Of a stretch of DNA of 5,011 bases, positions 1 through 5,011 are shown one piece after another; within the stretch, counting starts at the first letter, position 1; each line of letters starts with the position of its first letter. The DNA comes from DASRJX01 sp035649235 (GTDB taxonomy: Bacteria > Acidobacteriota > Polarisedimenticolia > Gp22-AA2), in the NCBI GenBank assembly GCA_035649235.1, contig DASRJX010000100.1, positions 1 through 5,011 of the forward strand, in the 5' to 3' direction. The notes under the pieces are model-generated. The model was not told where the DNA came from. It saw only the letters and a list, made by a program, of their open reading frames with translations, and searched no databases. Position numbers and translations under genes: made by a program.

Positions 1-707
1 TGAGCCTATCAGAACTGCTGGGAAACGTCGGCCTATTCGGAGGCGCGGTCATGTGCTGCCTCGCCCTGCTCTCCATCTTTTCGGTGGGGCTGATCGTGGA
101 CAAGCACCGCCGCTTCCGGGCGGCAGCGCGCCAGACGCAGCTCTTCAAGCCCGTGTTCAAGAACTTCCTGCACGGGGGAGAGATGCAGGAGCTGATCGAC
201 GTCCTGCGGGCGCACCAGACGTCCTACGTGGCCCAGGTCGTCGCGGCGGGCGTCCTCGAGTACGACGGCGTGCGCCAGGCCGGGCGTGATCCCGCCGGTT
301 CTCTCGAGCTCGTCCAGAGCGTCCTCAGGGATGCCAGGGCCGAGACGCTGATCCATCTCAAGAAGGGCCTCGGGTTCCTGGCCACCATCGGGTCCACGGC
401 CCCGTTCATCGGCCTCTTCGGCACGGTCGTCGGGATCATCAACGCGTTCCGTGGCATCGCGGCGACGGGATCCGGCGGGATGGCTGCGGTCTCGGGCGGC
501 ATCGCCGAGGCCCTGGTCGCGACCGCTCTGGGCATCTTCGTCGCGATCCCGGCCGTCGTCGCTTTCAACCAGTTCACGGGCCGTCTCGAGAACTTCCAGG
601 TCGAGATGAACCGGGCCTCGTCCCAGCTCGTGAACTGCCTGTTCAAGGTCCCGGAGTCCAGGATGCCGGCGATCAAGATCGCGGGGGCGGGCCATGCGTC
701 TCGGTGA
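1..707 (+). CDS. exbB: ExbB/TolQ/MotA-family proton channel protein (first base of start codon missing)
   Basis: This is the inner-membrane subunit of an ExbB-ExbD/TolQ-TolR type proton-driven motor. The frame is open from the first bases: the window starts with TG followed by codons for SLSELLGNVGLF, so the start codon is almost certainly xTG with its first base just outside, giving about 235 residues. The internal ATG at 51 is not the start, because it would cut off the beginning of the first membrane helix. Predicted helices are TM1 at about residues 12-33, a cytoplasmic loop, TM2 at about 123-147 (GFLATIGSTAPFIGLFGTVV, the family signature) and TM3 at about 168-192 (ALVATALGIFVAIPAVV). 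This order and length match ExbB/TolQ. The stop overlaps the first exbD by 14 bases, which indicates translational coupling. Whether it serves Ton-like, Tol-like or gliding-type functions cannot be decided from this sequence. Confidence 0.93.
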   Translation, partial: SLSELLGNVGLFGGAVMCCLALLSIFSVGLIVDKHRRFRAAARQTQLFKPVFKNFLHGGEMQELIDVLRAHQTSYVAQVVAAGVLEYDGVRQAGRDPAGSLELVQSVLRDARAETLIHLKKGLGFLATIGSTAPFIGLFGTVVGIINAFRGIAATGSGGMAAVSGGIAEALVATALGIFVAIPAVVAFNQFTGRLENFQVEMNRASSQLVNCLFKVPESRMPAIKIAGAGHASR

Positions 708-1119
708 ACCGGCCAAGATGCAGGCGTCCATCAACATCACGCCGCTCGTCGACGTGGTGCTGGTGCTCCTGATCATCTTCATGGTCATGGCGCCGCGCAT
801 GATGCGGAAGGGACCGGAAGTCCCCCTGCCGCACACGGCGAAGCCGAGCGACCAGGGCGACGAGAGAGGCCGGGTCCTCGTCACGATGGACTCGACCGGC
901 GGGATCTGGATCGACGATCAGCAGGTCCCGCCCGAGCGGTTCGCCGAAGGTCTGATCGCCGCGGTCGGCGACGAGCCGGATCCCAAGATCGTGATCAAGG
1001 GGGACGCCCGGCTCAAGATCGGCGACGTCCGGGCGGCCATGCTCGCGATCGAGGCGGCCGGCTTCCCGGGCGTGGGATTGATCGCCAAGCCCAACAGCGA
1101 CAAAGCGGGGGGGGAGTGA
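694..1119 (+). CDS. exbD: ExbD/TolR family protein, first copy
   Basis: This 141-residue protein is the periplasm-facing partner of ExbB. It has a short cytoplasmic N-terminus, one membrane helix at about residues 17-35 (ITPLVDVVLVLLIIFMV) and a periplasmic domain. Asp20 lies at the position of the conserved membrane aspartate that carries protons in this family. The periplasmic part (about 55-135) follows the usual ExbD/TolR pattern, with a GGIWIDDQQV strand turn and a final IKGDARLKIGDVRAAMLAIEAAG segment. The start at 694 is preferred because a G-rich stretch precedes it and it leaves about ten residues before the INITP motif, much as in the second copy. ATG 718 is an alternative that would shorten the protein by 8 residues. 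Length is normal for the family. Confidence 0.92.
   Translation: MRLGEPAKMQASINITPLVDVVLVLLIIFMVMAPRMMRKGPEVPLPHTAKPSDQGDERGRVLVTMDSTGGIWIDDQQVPPERFAEGLIAAVGDEPDPKIVIKGDARLKIGDVRAAMLAIEAAGFPGVGLIAKPNSDKAGGE
730..786 (+). repeat. Direct repeat, copy 1 (membrane helix of first exbD)
   Basis: This 57-base block matches 1168-1224 at 54 positions. The first 32 bases are identical and the last 18 are identical, with mismatches at 762, 765 and 768. It encodes the ExbD membrane helix. The flanking parts of the two genes are far more diverged. The offset of 438 bases is a multiple of three. Confidence 0.85.
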
Positions 1120-1122
1120 CCC

Positions 1123-1590
1123 ATGCAGCTCAACGGAGGCACGCTCGGCTCCGACCTGCAGTCCGAGATCAACATCACGCCGCTCGTCGACGTGGTGCTC
1201 GTACTGCTGATCATCTTCATGGTCGTCGTTCCCCTGATGCTCCAGGGCTACGACATCGACATCCCTCGAGCGTCCACGGAAACGGTGCCCGAGGAGGCCG
1301 AGATGACGCAGGTCGTCCTGATGATCGGGGCCACGGCCTGCCAGATGCTCGTGCCGCCGGCGGGGGAGGGTCTTCCCGCCGACTGCCGCGTGGACCTGGA
1401 CAACCAGGAGATCCCCGTGGCCGATCTACCCAAGCGCGTGGGGGAGCTCCTGGGAGCCCGGCCTCCGGAGCAGCGCGTGCTGTTCCTGGCCACCGACGAC
1501 CGCTTGAACTACGAGGGCGTCCTGCGAATCGTCGACCTCGCGAAATCGGGCGTCGAGGATTTGAGGATCGAATTCATCACGGCCGATTGA
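1123..1590 (+). CDS. exbD: ExbD/TolR family protein, second copy, with a Cys-bearing insertion
   Basis: This is a second, 155-residue ExbD/TolR paralogue. It begins 3 bases after the first copy, with GGGGAG at 1111-1116 as ribosome binding site. The membrane helix is at about residues 20-38, and Asp23 sits at the conserved proton-carrying position. The periplasmic domain starts at about residue 60 and ends with a family-typical VLFLATDDRLNYEGVLRIVDLAKSGV-like region, seen here from about 119 to 144. Between the first two periplasmic strands lies a segment (about residues 71-90) that is longer than usual for ExbD and carries Cys73 and Cys88, which could form a disulfide in the periplasm. One ExbB with two different ExbD subunits suggests a heteromeric stator, as in other ExbBDD systems. 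The membrane segment is nearly identical at DNA level to the first copy. Confidence 0.92.
   Translation: MQLNGGTLGSDLQSEINITPLVDVVLVLLIIFMVVVPLMLQGYDIDIPRASTETVPEEAEMTQVVLMIGATACQMLVPPAGEGLPADCRVDLDNQEIPVADLPKRVGELLGARPPEQRVLFLATDDRLNYEGVLRIVDLAKSGVEDLRIEFITAD
1168..1224 (+). repeat. Direct repeat, copy 2 (membrane helix of second exbD)
   Basis: This is the second copy of the 57-base block at 730-786. Recombination between the copies would delete 438 bases and leave one in-frame hybrid exbD. Confidence 0.85.
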
Positions 1591-1595
1591 GGTGA
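1589..1595 (+). promoter_or_regulatory. Ribosome binding site deciding the TTG start
   Basis: GAGGTGA overlaps the stop codon of the second exbD and lies 4 bases before TTG 1600. It is a near-perfect Shine-Dalgarno sequence. It supports the TTG start of the transducer over the next ATG at 1630, and it implies translational coupling to the upstream gene. Confidence 0.8.
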
Positions 1596-1599
1596 TCTC

Positions 1600-2619
1600 T
1601 TGGCGACCAAGGTGACATCCGGAAGGAGCATGTGGGGCACGTCCGGGGCTCCCTCCGCCCGCAGCATGCTGACGAGCCTCGCGCTCCACGTCCTCGCGAT
1701 GGCCCTGGTGCTGCTGATGCCGGCGGCGGCGATTCACAAGAAGAGCCCCAAGGAGCTCGACGTCGTCTTCTATCGTCCACGGCCGAAGGTCGATGTCCGC
1801 GCGCGCATGGCCCTGCCTCCCGGCCCGGCCACCGCGCCGGCCGGTCCCAAGCAGGAGAGCAAGAAGCCTTCGCCCCCGGTCGTTCCGCACCAGCAGAAAC
1901 CAACGCTGGGGGGGCCGGACAAGCCGGACCTGCTGCCAGGCGCCCCGGGCACTCCCTCGGCGGCGGAGCTGCAGCAGCAGAGGGTGGGCAAGGCCGGCAT
2001 CCTGGCCTTCCGCGACAAGTTCGCGAGCCTGTCCCGGGACAAGGTCGCGCCGCGTCTCGGCGCCGACGCCCGCTTCAGCGCCGCCGACGACGTGGGCAAG
2101 TCATCGGCGCGCTCGGTGCTGACGGCCGACGCGCCGGGGTCGAGCGGAGGCATCAACACCGCCTCGCTGAGCCGCGGCGTGGGTGGTGGCGGCGGTGGGG
2201 GCGGAGGCATGTTCCCCGGCGGAGGGGGTGGCCCGGGCGGCGGCGGTGGCCTGGAGGTCGGTCGCGCCACCAGCCCGATCAACCCCGGAGGCGACCGGCC
2301 GCTCGCGAAGGGCGGGGTGGGACCTTCCCGCACCGACGAGGAGATCCAGATCGTCTTCGATCGCTACAAGGCGCAGTTCTACCGGCTCTACAACCGGGAG
2401 CTGCGCAAGGACCCCACCTTGCAGGGCCAGATGGTGCTGCGCCTGACGATCGAGCCGGACGGCAGCGTGTCGATGTGCAAGCTGCAGTCGTCCGACATGA
2501 ACGCGCCGGATCTCGCCGCCCAGGTCGTGAGCATCGTCCTGACGATCAATTTCGGCGCCAAGGAAGGCGTGAAGGCCCTGACGATCTCGTACCCGATCGA
2601 CTTCCTGCCGGCGACGTGA
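1600..2619 (+). CDS. TonB-like energy transducer with AgmX/TonB-type C-terminal domain
   Basis: This 339-residue protein is the likely transducer of the ExbB-ExbD complex, anchored in the inner membrane and reaching across the periplasm. It has one membrane helix at about residues 22-43, which contains SLALH (Ser26 and His30), the Ser-x3-His pattern of TonB anchors. A Pro/Lys-rich stretch follows at about 72-122, then a charged region to about 175, a Gly-rich linker at 193-217, and a C-terminal domain at about 244-337 (EEIQIVFDRYKAQFYRLYNR, then GQMVLRLTIEPDGSV) typical of AgmX/PglI-type and TonB-like C-termini. The start is TTG, chosen because GAGGTGA lies 4 bases upstream; ATG 1630 is only 1 base from its purine run. 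The two Cys usually seen in AgmX-type domains are absent. The target in the outer membrane is unknown. Myxococcus AgmX/GltJ is a much larger gliding protein, so only the domain resemblance is claimed. Confidence 0.85.
   Translation: MATKVTSGRSMWGTSGAPSARSMLTSLALHVLAMALVLLMPAAAIHKKSPKELDVVFYRPRPKVDVRARMALPPGPATAPAGPKQESKKPSPPVVPHQQKPTLGGPDKPDLLPGAPGTPSAAELQQQRVGKAGILAFRDKFASLSRDKVAPRLGADARFSAADDVGKSSARSVLTADAPGSSGGINTASLSRGVGGGGGGGGGMFPGGGGGPGGGGGLEVGRATSPINPGGDRPLAKGGVGPSRTDEEIQIVFDRYKAQFYRLYNRELRKDPTLQGQMVLRLTIEPDGSVSMCKLQSSDMNAPDLAAQVVSIVLTINFGAKEGVKALTISYPIDFLPAT
2176..2250 (+). repeat. Gly-codon tract, G-rich low-complexity DNA inside the transducer gene
   Basis: Runs of GGN codons encode residues 193-217, broken only by V, MFP and P. 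The coding strand has many closely spaced G runs, so the DNA or mRNA could form G-quadruplexes. In the protein this is a flexible linker between the periplasmic spacer and the C-terminal domain. Confidence 0.7.
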
Positions 2620-2631
2620 GGCTGACACGTC
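2613..2631 (+). other. Small hairpin over the stop codon of the transducer gene
   Basis: GACGTG at 2613-2618 pairs with CACGTC at 2626-2631 around a 7-base loop. A perfect 10-base palindrome, CGTCATGACG, overlaps it at 2628-2637. No T-run follows, so it is not a standard intrinsic terminator. It might mark the 3' end of the operon mRNA or be a small operator, or be chance. Confidence 0.3.
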
Positions 2632-2679
2632 ATGACGCAACGACCACGAGAGGAGATGCCGATCGGTTGATCCCCATGC

Positions 2680-2777
2680 GATTTTGACAAGGGCAAAGCC
2701 ACCGAAAGGTGGTGACGCAAAGTCACCGGTCTAACGGGCCCTGGGAGGGGCTCCACGACGGCGGGGCCGCCAGAATC
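2680..2777 (+). promoter_or_regulatory. Cyclic di-GMP-I (GEMM-I) riboswitch aptamer
   Basis: The sequence folds as a GEMM-I aptamer in the leader of the surface-protein gene. P1 is GATTTTG (2680-2686) with CAGAATC (2771-2777), 7 pairs including one G-U. The conserved AGGGCAAA lies at 2690-2697. P2 is CCACC (2699-2703) with GGTGG (2708-2712), capped by a GAAA tetraloop. The core ACGCAAAG is at 2715-2722. P3 begins with TCACCG (2723-2728), carries the CTAA receptor-like side (2731-2734), closes with GGGCCC (2736-2741) and GGGCTC (2748-2753), and returns through CGGGG (2762-2766). By alignment to Vibrio Vc2 from memory, the ligand-contacting residues G20, A47 and C92 correspond to G2692, A2719 and C2770. 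The class binds c-di-GMP, with a variant that binds 3',3'-cGAMP. Its position suggests control of the gene starting at 2850. Confidence 0.9.
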
Positions 2778-2849
2778 CAGCGCACAGCATGGACGGCCCC
2801 GGTCCTCCCGAAGCGACGAAGTCGGTCGGTGAGTGGAACGAGGGCGTAC
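2778..2849 (+). promoter_or_regulatory. Putative expression platform and ribosome binding site of the surface-protein gene
   Basis: This 72-base leader separates the aptamer from ATG 2850. CGGCCCCG at 2794-2801 is fully complementary to CGGGGCCG at 2762-2769 in the 3' half of the aptamer, so the two folds exclude each other. GAGGG at 2840-2844 is the ribosome binding site, 5 bases before the ATG. TCCTC at 2803-2807 could pair with it (5 pairs, one G-U). No hairpin with a T-run is present, so control at translation is more likely than intrinsic termination. Whether ligand turns the gene on or off cannot be told. Confidence 0.4.
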
Positions 2850-5011
2850 ATGAAGGTCGGCACTTCAGTCGGGGCGAAGGCGGGCGGCAGGAAGGCGATT
2901 GTCCTGCTGCTGGCGCTCTTCGGCCTGCTGGTCGGCGCGTCGTCCGACGCTCTGGCGCAGTCGATCGATTGCGTCGGCGACGCCGGCGGCATCGTCGACG
3001 GCTTCGTCAACTACCCCAACCCTCCGTCCCAGATCAACATCGACGGTCCCTGCACGATCCGGAACTACACGGCCGCCAACCCGCTCACCTCCAACATCAG
3101 CTGGTTCGGAAGCCTCCCCGGGAGCACGTTGCTCATCTTGGACAACGTCGTGATGTCCGGCAACATGTCGTGCAACCTCGCCTCTCAGGGCAACAAGATC
3201 TGGCTCGTCAACGGTACGTCCACCACTCTCAACCCCAATTGCCTGAGCCTCCTGATCCCGGTCGAGAAGATCGACAAGTCGAATCCGCCCGGCCCGCCGT
3301 TCGTCACCATCGGCGTCCCGTTCACCTGGACCATGACGATCCCGGTCCTGTTCGACCCGGCTACCGGCACCGTCATTAACACCCAGGGGTCGGTCAACGA
3401 CCTGCACAGCATCACGGTCGTCGACGACCTCAACGCCACCGGCGTCGACCTCTCTTACGTGAGCCACACCATCACCTGGGTCGACGACGGCACGCCCGTG
3501 CTGCCGACGCCGTTGTTCACCAATGTCGGCAACGTCCTGACATTCACCAACTTCCCCATGGTCCCGGCCGGCCGGCAGTTTGCCATCAACCTCACCGTCG
3601 TCCTGAACAACAACGCGCCGCCGAACAATCCCGGGACCATGTTCATCAACACGGCCCGGTGGGAGTTCGGGCGGTTCATCGGGGGCGTGTTCTACCAGCC
3701 GCTGCCGGGCGAGAACGGCGTCTCGCCGCCGCTGACCATCTCGGCGCCGGACCTGGTCATGGACAAGACCGGCCCGGCGACGATGAACCTCGGGCAGAAC
3801 GGCGATTTCGCCCTCGACGTGCGGAACATCGGGAACATCGACGCCTGGGACGTCACGCTCCGCGACCTGTTCCCGGACGGCCCGACCGGCGGCATGTGCG
3901 ACATCCAGCCGCAGATCGTCAGCGCGCAGGTGTTCGCCGCCGACGGCGTCACCCCTGTCCCGGGCAAGGGCGCGCTCGCCGCCGGCACCGATTACACGCT
4001 GGCATGGACCGGCCCGCCACAGTGCCGCCTCGACCTGACGATGCTGACGGCCCAGGCTCGGATCGGGCCGACGGAGCGGCTGATCGTCCGCTACCGGACG
4101 CAGCTCGACGCCAACACGCAGGACGGCGTCGCGCTCACCAACTTCGCCGGCGCCATCCAGTGGTTCAACGGCGCCGCCAGCAACCCCCAGCGTGTCGCCA
4201 CCAACAAGGCCGTGAACAACGGCACGCCCGGCATGGACGACCACCAGGACCTCTGGACCGTGACGACGGATCTGCAGGGGTTCTTTTTCGACAAGACGGT
4301 CCAGGACCTCACCAGCGGCGTCAACCCGGCCACGACCGCCGCGCCGGGGGACGTGCTGCGCTACACCCTGACCTTCCGCACGACCGACCAGGCGGTCCCG
4401 AATCTCCGGATCTTCGACGAGCTCGACGCGCTCAACGCGCCGCCGGCTTTCGTGGCCGGAACGCTCACGCTCGTCAGCGTGCCGCCCGGCGCCAACACCA
4501 CCAACACCAGCAGCACCGGCGGCGCCAACGGCACCGGCGTCGTCGACATCCGCAACATGAACGTGCCGATCAACAGCACGGCCGTGGTCGTGTTCGACAT
4601 CACGCTGCGACCGGTCCTCCCCAACGGCAAGATCGTCTCCGATCAGGCGATCGCCCGCCTGCCGAACAACGCAATCATCGCGCTGAGCGACGACCCGAAC
4701 GTCAACGGCATCGCCGATCCCCTGGTCGCGGGCGACGAGGACCCGACGCGGGTGACGATCGTCTCGGCGCCGTCGTTCGTCATTCAGAAGGTCTCGGACG
4801 ATCTGACCGGCGACCCGAACGTCCTGCTCGCCGGGGAGACGCTGCGCTACACCATCACGGTGCGGAACGTCGGCAACGCCGACGCCATGAACGTAGTGCT
4901 GCGCGACGCCGTGCCGCCGACGAACACCACCTACGTCTCGGGCACCACGACCCTGAATGGTGTCGTGGTCCCGGACATCGGCGGCCTGTCGCCGCTGGTG
5001 AACGGGCTGCT
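2850..5011 (+). CDS. Large secreted DUF11-type repeat surface protein (3' end outside window)
   Basis: The frame is open from ATG 2850 to the window end: 720 codons with no stop. A Sec signal peptide is clear: Lys/Arg-bearing N-terminus, hydrophobic core at residues 16-30 and likely cleavage after ALA at 34-36. Residues 37-135 form an N-terminal region with four Cys (41, 68, 108, 131). At least four DUF11-like beta-sandwich modules follow, starting near 136, 300, 478 and 641, with signatures such as DLVMDKTGPATMNLGQNGDF and LRYTITVRNVGNADAMNVVL. Each begins with a Lys (140, 306, 482, 647), has Asp/Glu mid-module (192/193, 339, 523/524, 686), and the first three end near an Asn (267, 431, 606/607), as in self-crosslinking fimbrial modules. 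It is probably an adhesin or cell-surface fibre. The anchor or sorting signal lies beyond the window. The upstream riboswitch implies cyclic dinucleotide control. Ligand or surface target is unknown. Confidence 0.9.
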   Translation, partial: MKVGTSVGAKAGGRKAIVLLLALFGLLVGASSDALAQSIDCVGDAGGIVDGFVNYPNPPSQINIDGPCTIRNYTAANPLTSNISWFGSLPGSTLLILDNVVMSGNMSCNLASQGNKIWLVNGTSTTLNPNCLSLLIPVEKIDKSNPPGPPFVTIGVPFTWTMTIPVLFDPATGTVINTQGSVNDLHSITVVDDLNATGVDLSYVSHTITWVDDGTPVLPTPLFTNVGNVLTFTNFPMVPAGRQFAINLTVVLNNNAPPNNPGTMFINTARWEFGRFIGGVFYQPLPGENGVSPPLTISAPDLVMDKTGPATMNLGQNGDFALDVRNIGNIDAWDVTLRDLFPDGPTGGMCDIQPQIVSAQVFAADGVTPVPGKGALAAGTDYTLAWTGPPQCRLDLTMLTAQARIGPTERLIVRYRTQLDANTQDGVALTNFAGAIQWFNGAASNPQRVATNKAVNNGTPGMDDHQDLWTVTTDLQGFFFDKTVQDLTSGVNPATTAAPGDVLRYTLTFRTTDQAVPNLRIFDELDALNAPPAFVAGTLTLVSVPPGANTTNTSSTGGANGTGVVDIRNMNVPINSTAVVVFDITLRPVLPNGKIVSDQAIARLPNNAIIALSDDPNVNGIADPLVAGDEDPTRVTIVSAPSFVIQKVSDDLTGDPNVLLAGETLRYTITVRNVGNADAMNVVLRDAVPPTNTTYVSGTTTLNGVVVPDIGGLSPLVNGL

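Noticed and set aside
33..884. 283-codon minus-strand open frame opposite exbB
   Set aside because: Composition is that of a GC-rich shadow frame (Arg, Asp, Glu, Gly), and the opposite frame is a clear ExbB.
2613..2637. Intrinsic terminator at the end of the motor operon
   Set aside because: There is a 6-pair hairpin, but it overlaps the stop codon and has no T-run after it.
2620..2680. Promoter for the riboswitch transcript, sigma-70 or sigma-54 type
   Set aside because: No convincing -35/-10 pair at proper spacing and no GG-N10-GC element at a fitting place; TTGATC at 2667-2672 is too near the aptamer. Co-transcription or an unusual promoter remains possible.
1632..2687. 351-codon open frame on the + strand overlapping the transducer
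   Set aside because: It is Arg/Gly/Pro-rich with no domain pattern, and it runs into the riboswitch. The frame from 1600 has a TonB-like anchor, linker and C-terminal domain and a good ribosome binding site.
2865..4244. 459-codon open frame on the minus strand opposite the surface-protein gene
   Set aside because: Its translation is Arg/Asp/Val/Gly-rich low-complexity sequence, typical of the antisense frame of a GC-rich gene. The + strand frame has a signal peptide and recognisable modules.
1..5011. CRISPR array, tRNA, rRNA, insertion sequence or attachment site
   Set aside because: No regularly spaced repeats, no clover-leaf or rRNA-like sequence, no transposase-like frame and no terminal inverted repeats were seen. 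The window is filled by one operon, one leader and one partial gene.

Overview
The window is strongly GC-rich, with G or C at most third codon positions. It looks like a Gram-negative chromosome: it carries an inner-membrane, proton-driven ExbB/ExbD motor with a TonB-like transducer, and a secreted protein with a Sec signal peptide. The gene set (one ExbB, two ExbD, an AgmX-type transducer, a GEMM riboswitch and a DUF11-type surface protein) fits Acidobacteriota, Myxococcota or Desulfobacterota-like lineages. That placement is inference; no marker gene is present.

Positions 1-2619 hold a tight four-gene operon on the + strand. exbB lacks only the first base of its start codon. It overlaps the first exbD by 14 bases; a second exbD follows after 3 bases, in the same reading frame; a TonB/AgmX-type energy transducer with a TTG start follows after 9 bases. 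Together they would form an inner-membrane complex that uses proton flow to do work across the periplasm.

Positions 2620-2849 are non-coding and hold the most notable element: a c-di-GMP-I (GEMM-I) riboswitch aptamer at about 2680-2777. P1, a GAAA-capped P2 and P3 can all be drawn, and the core ACGCAAAG is present. A 72-base leader follows and can form an alternative pairing with the 3' side of the aptamer, so it is a plausible expression platform. No clear promoter and no intrinsic terminator with a T-run was seen.

Positions 2850-5011 hold the first 720 codons of a large secreted protein that runs off the window. After a signal peptide and a Cys-containing N-terminal region come at least four DUF11-like beta-sandwich modules, each with an Lys-Asp/Glu-Asn pattern that may reflect intramolecular isopeptide bonds. 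The likely picture is a surface adhesin or fibre whose synthesis responds to a cyclic dinucleotide, encoded just downstream of a proton-driven envelope motor. The functional link between motor and surface protein is inferred from adjacency only.
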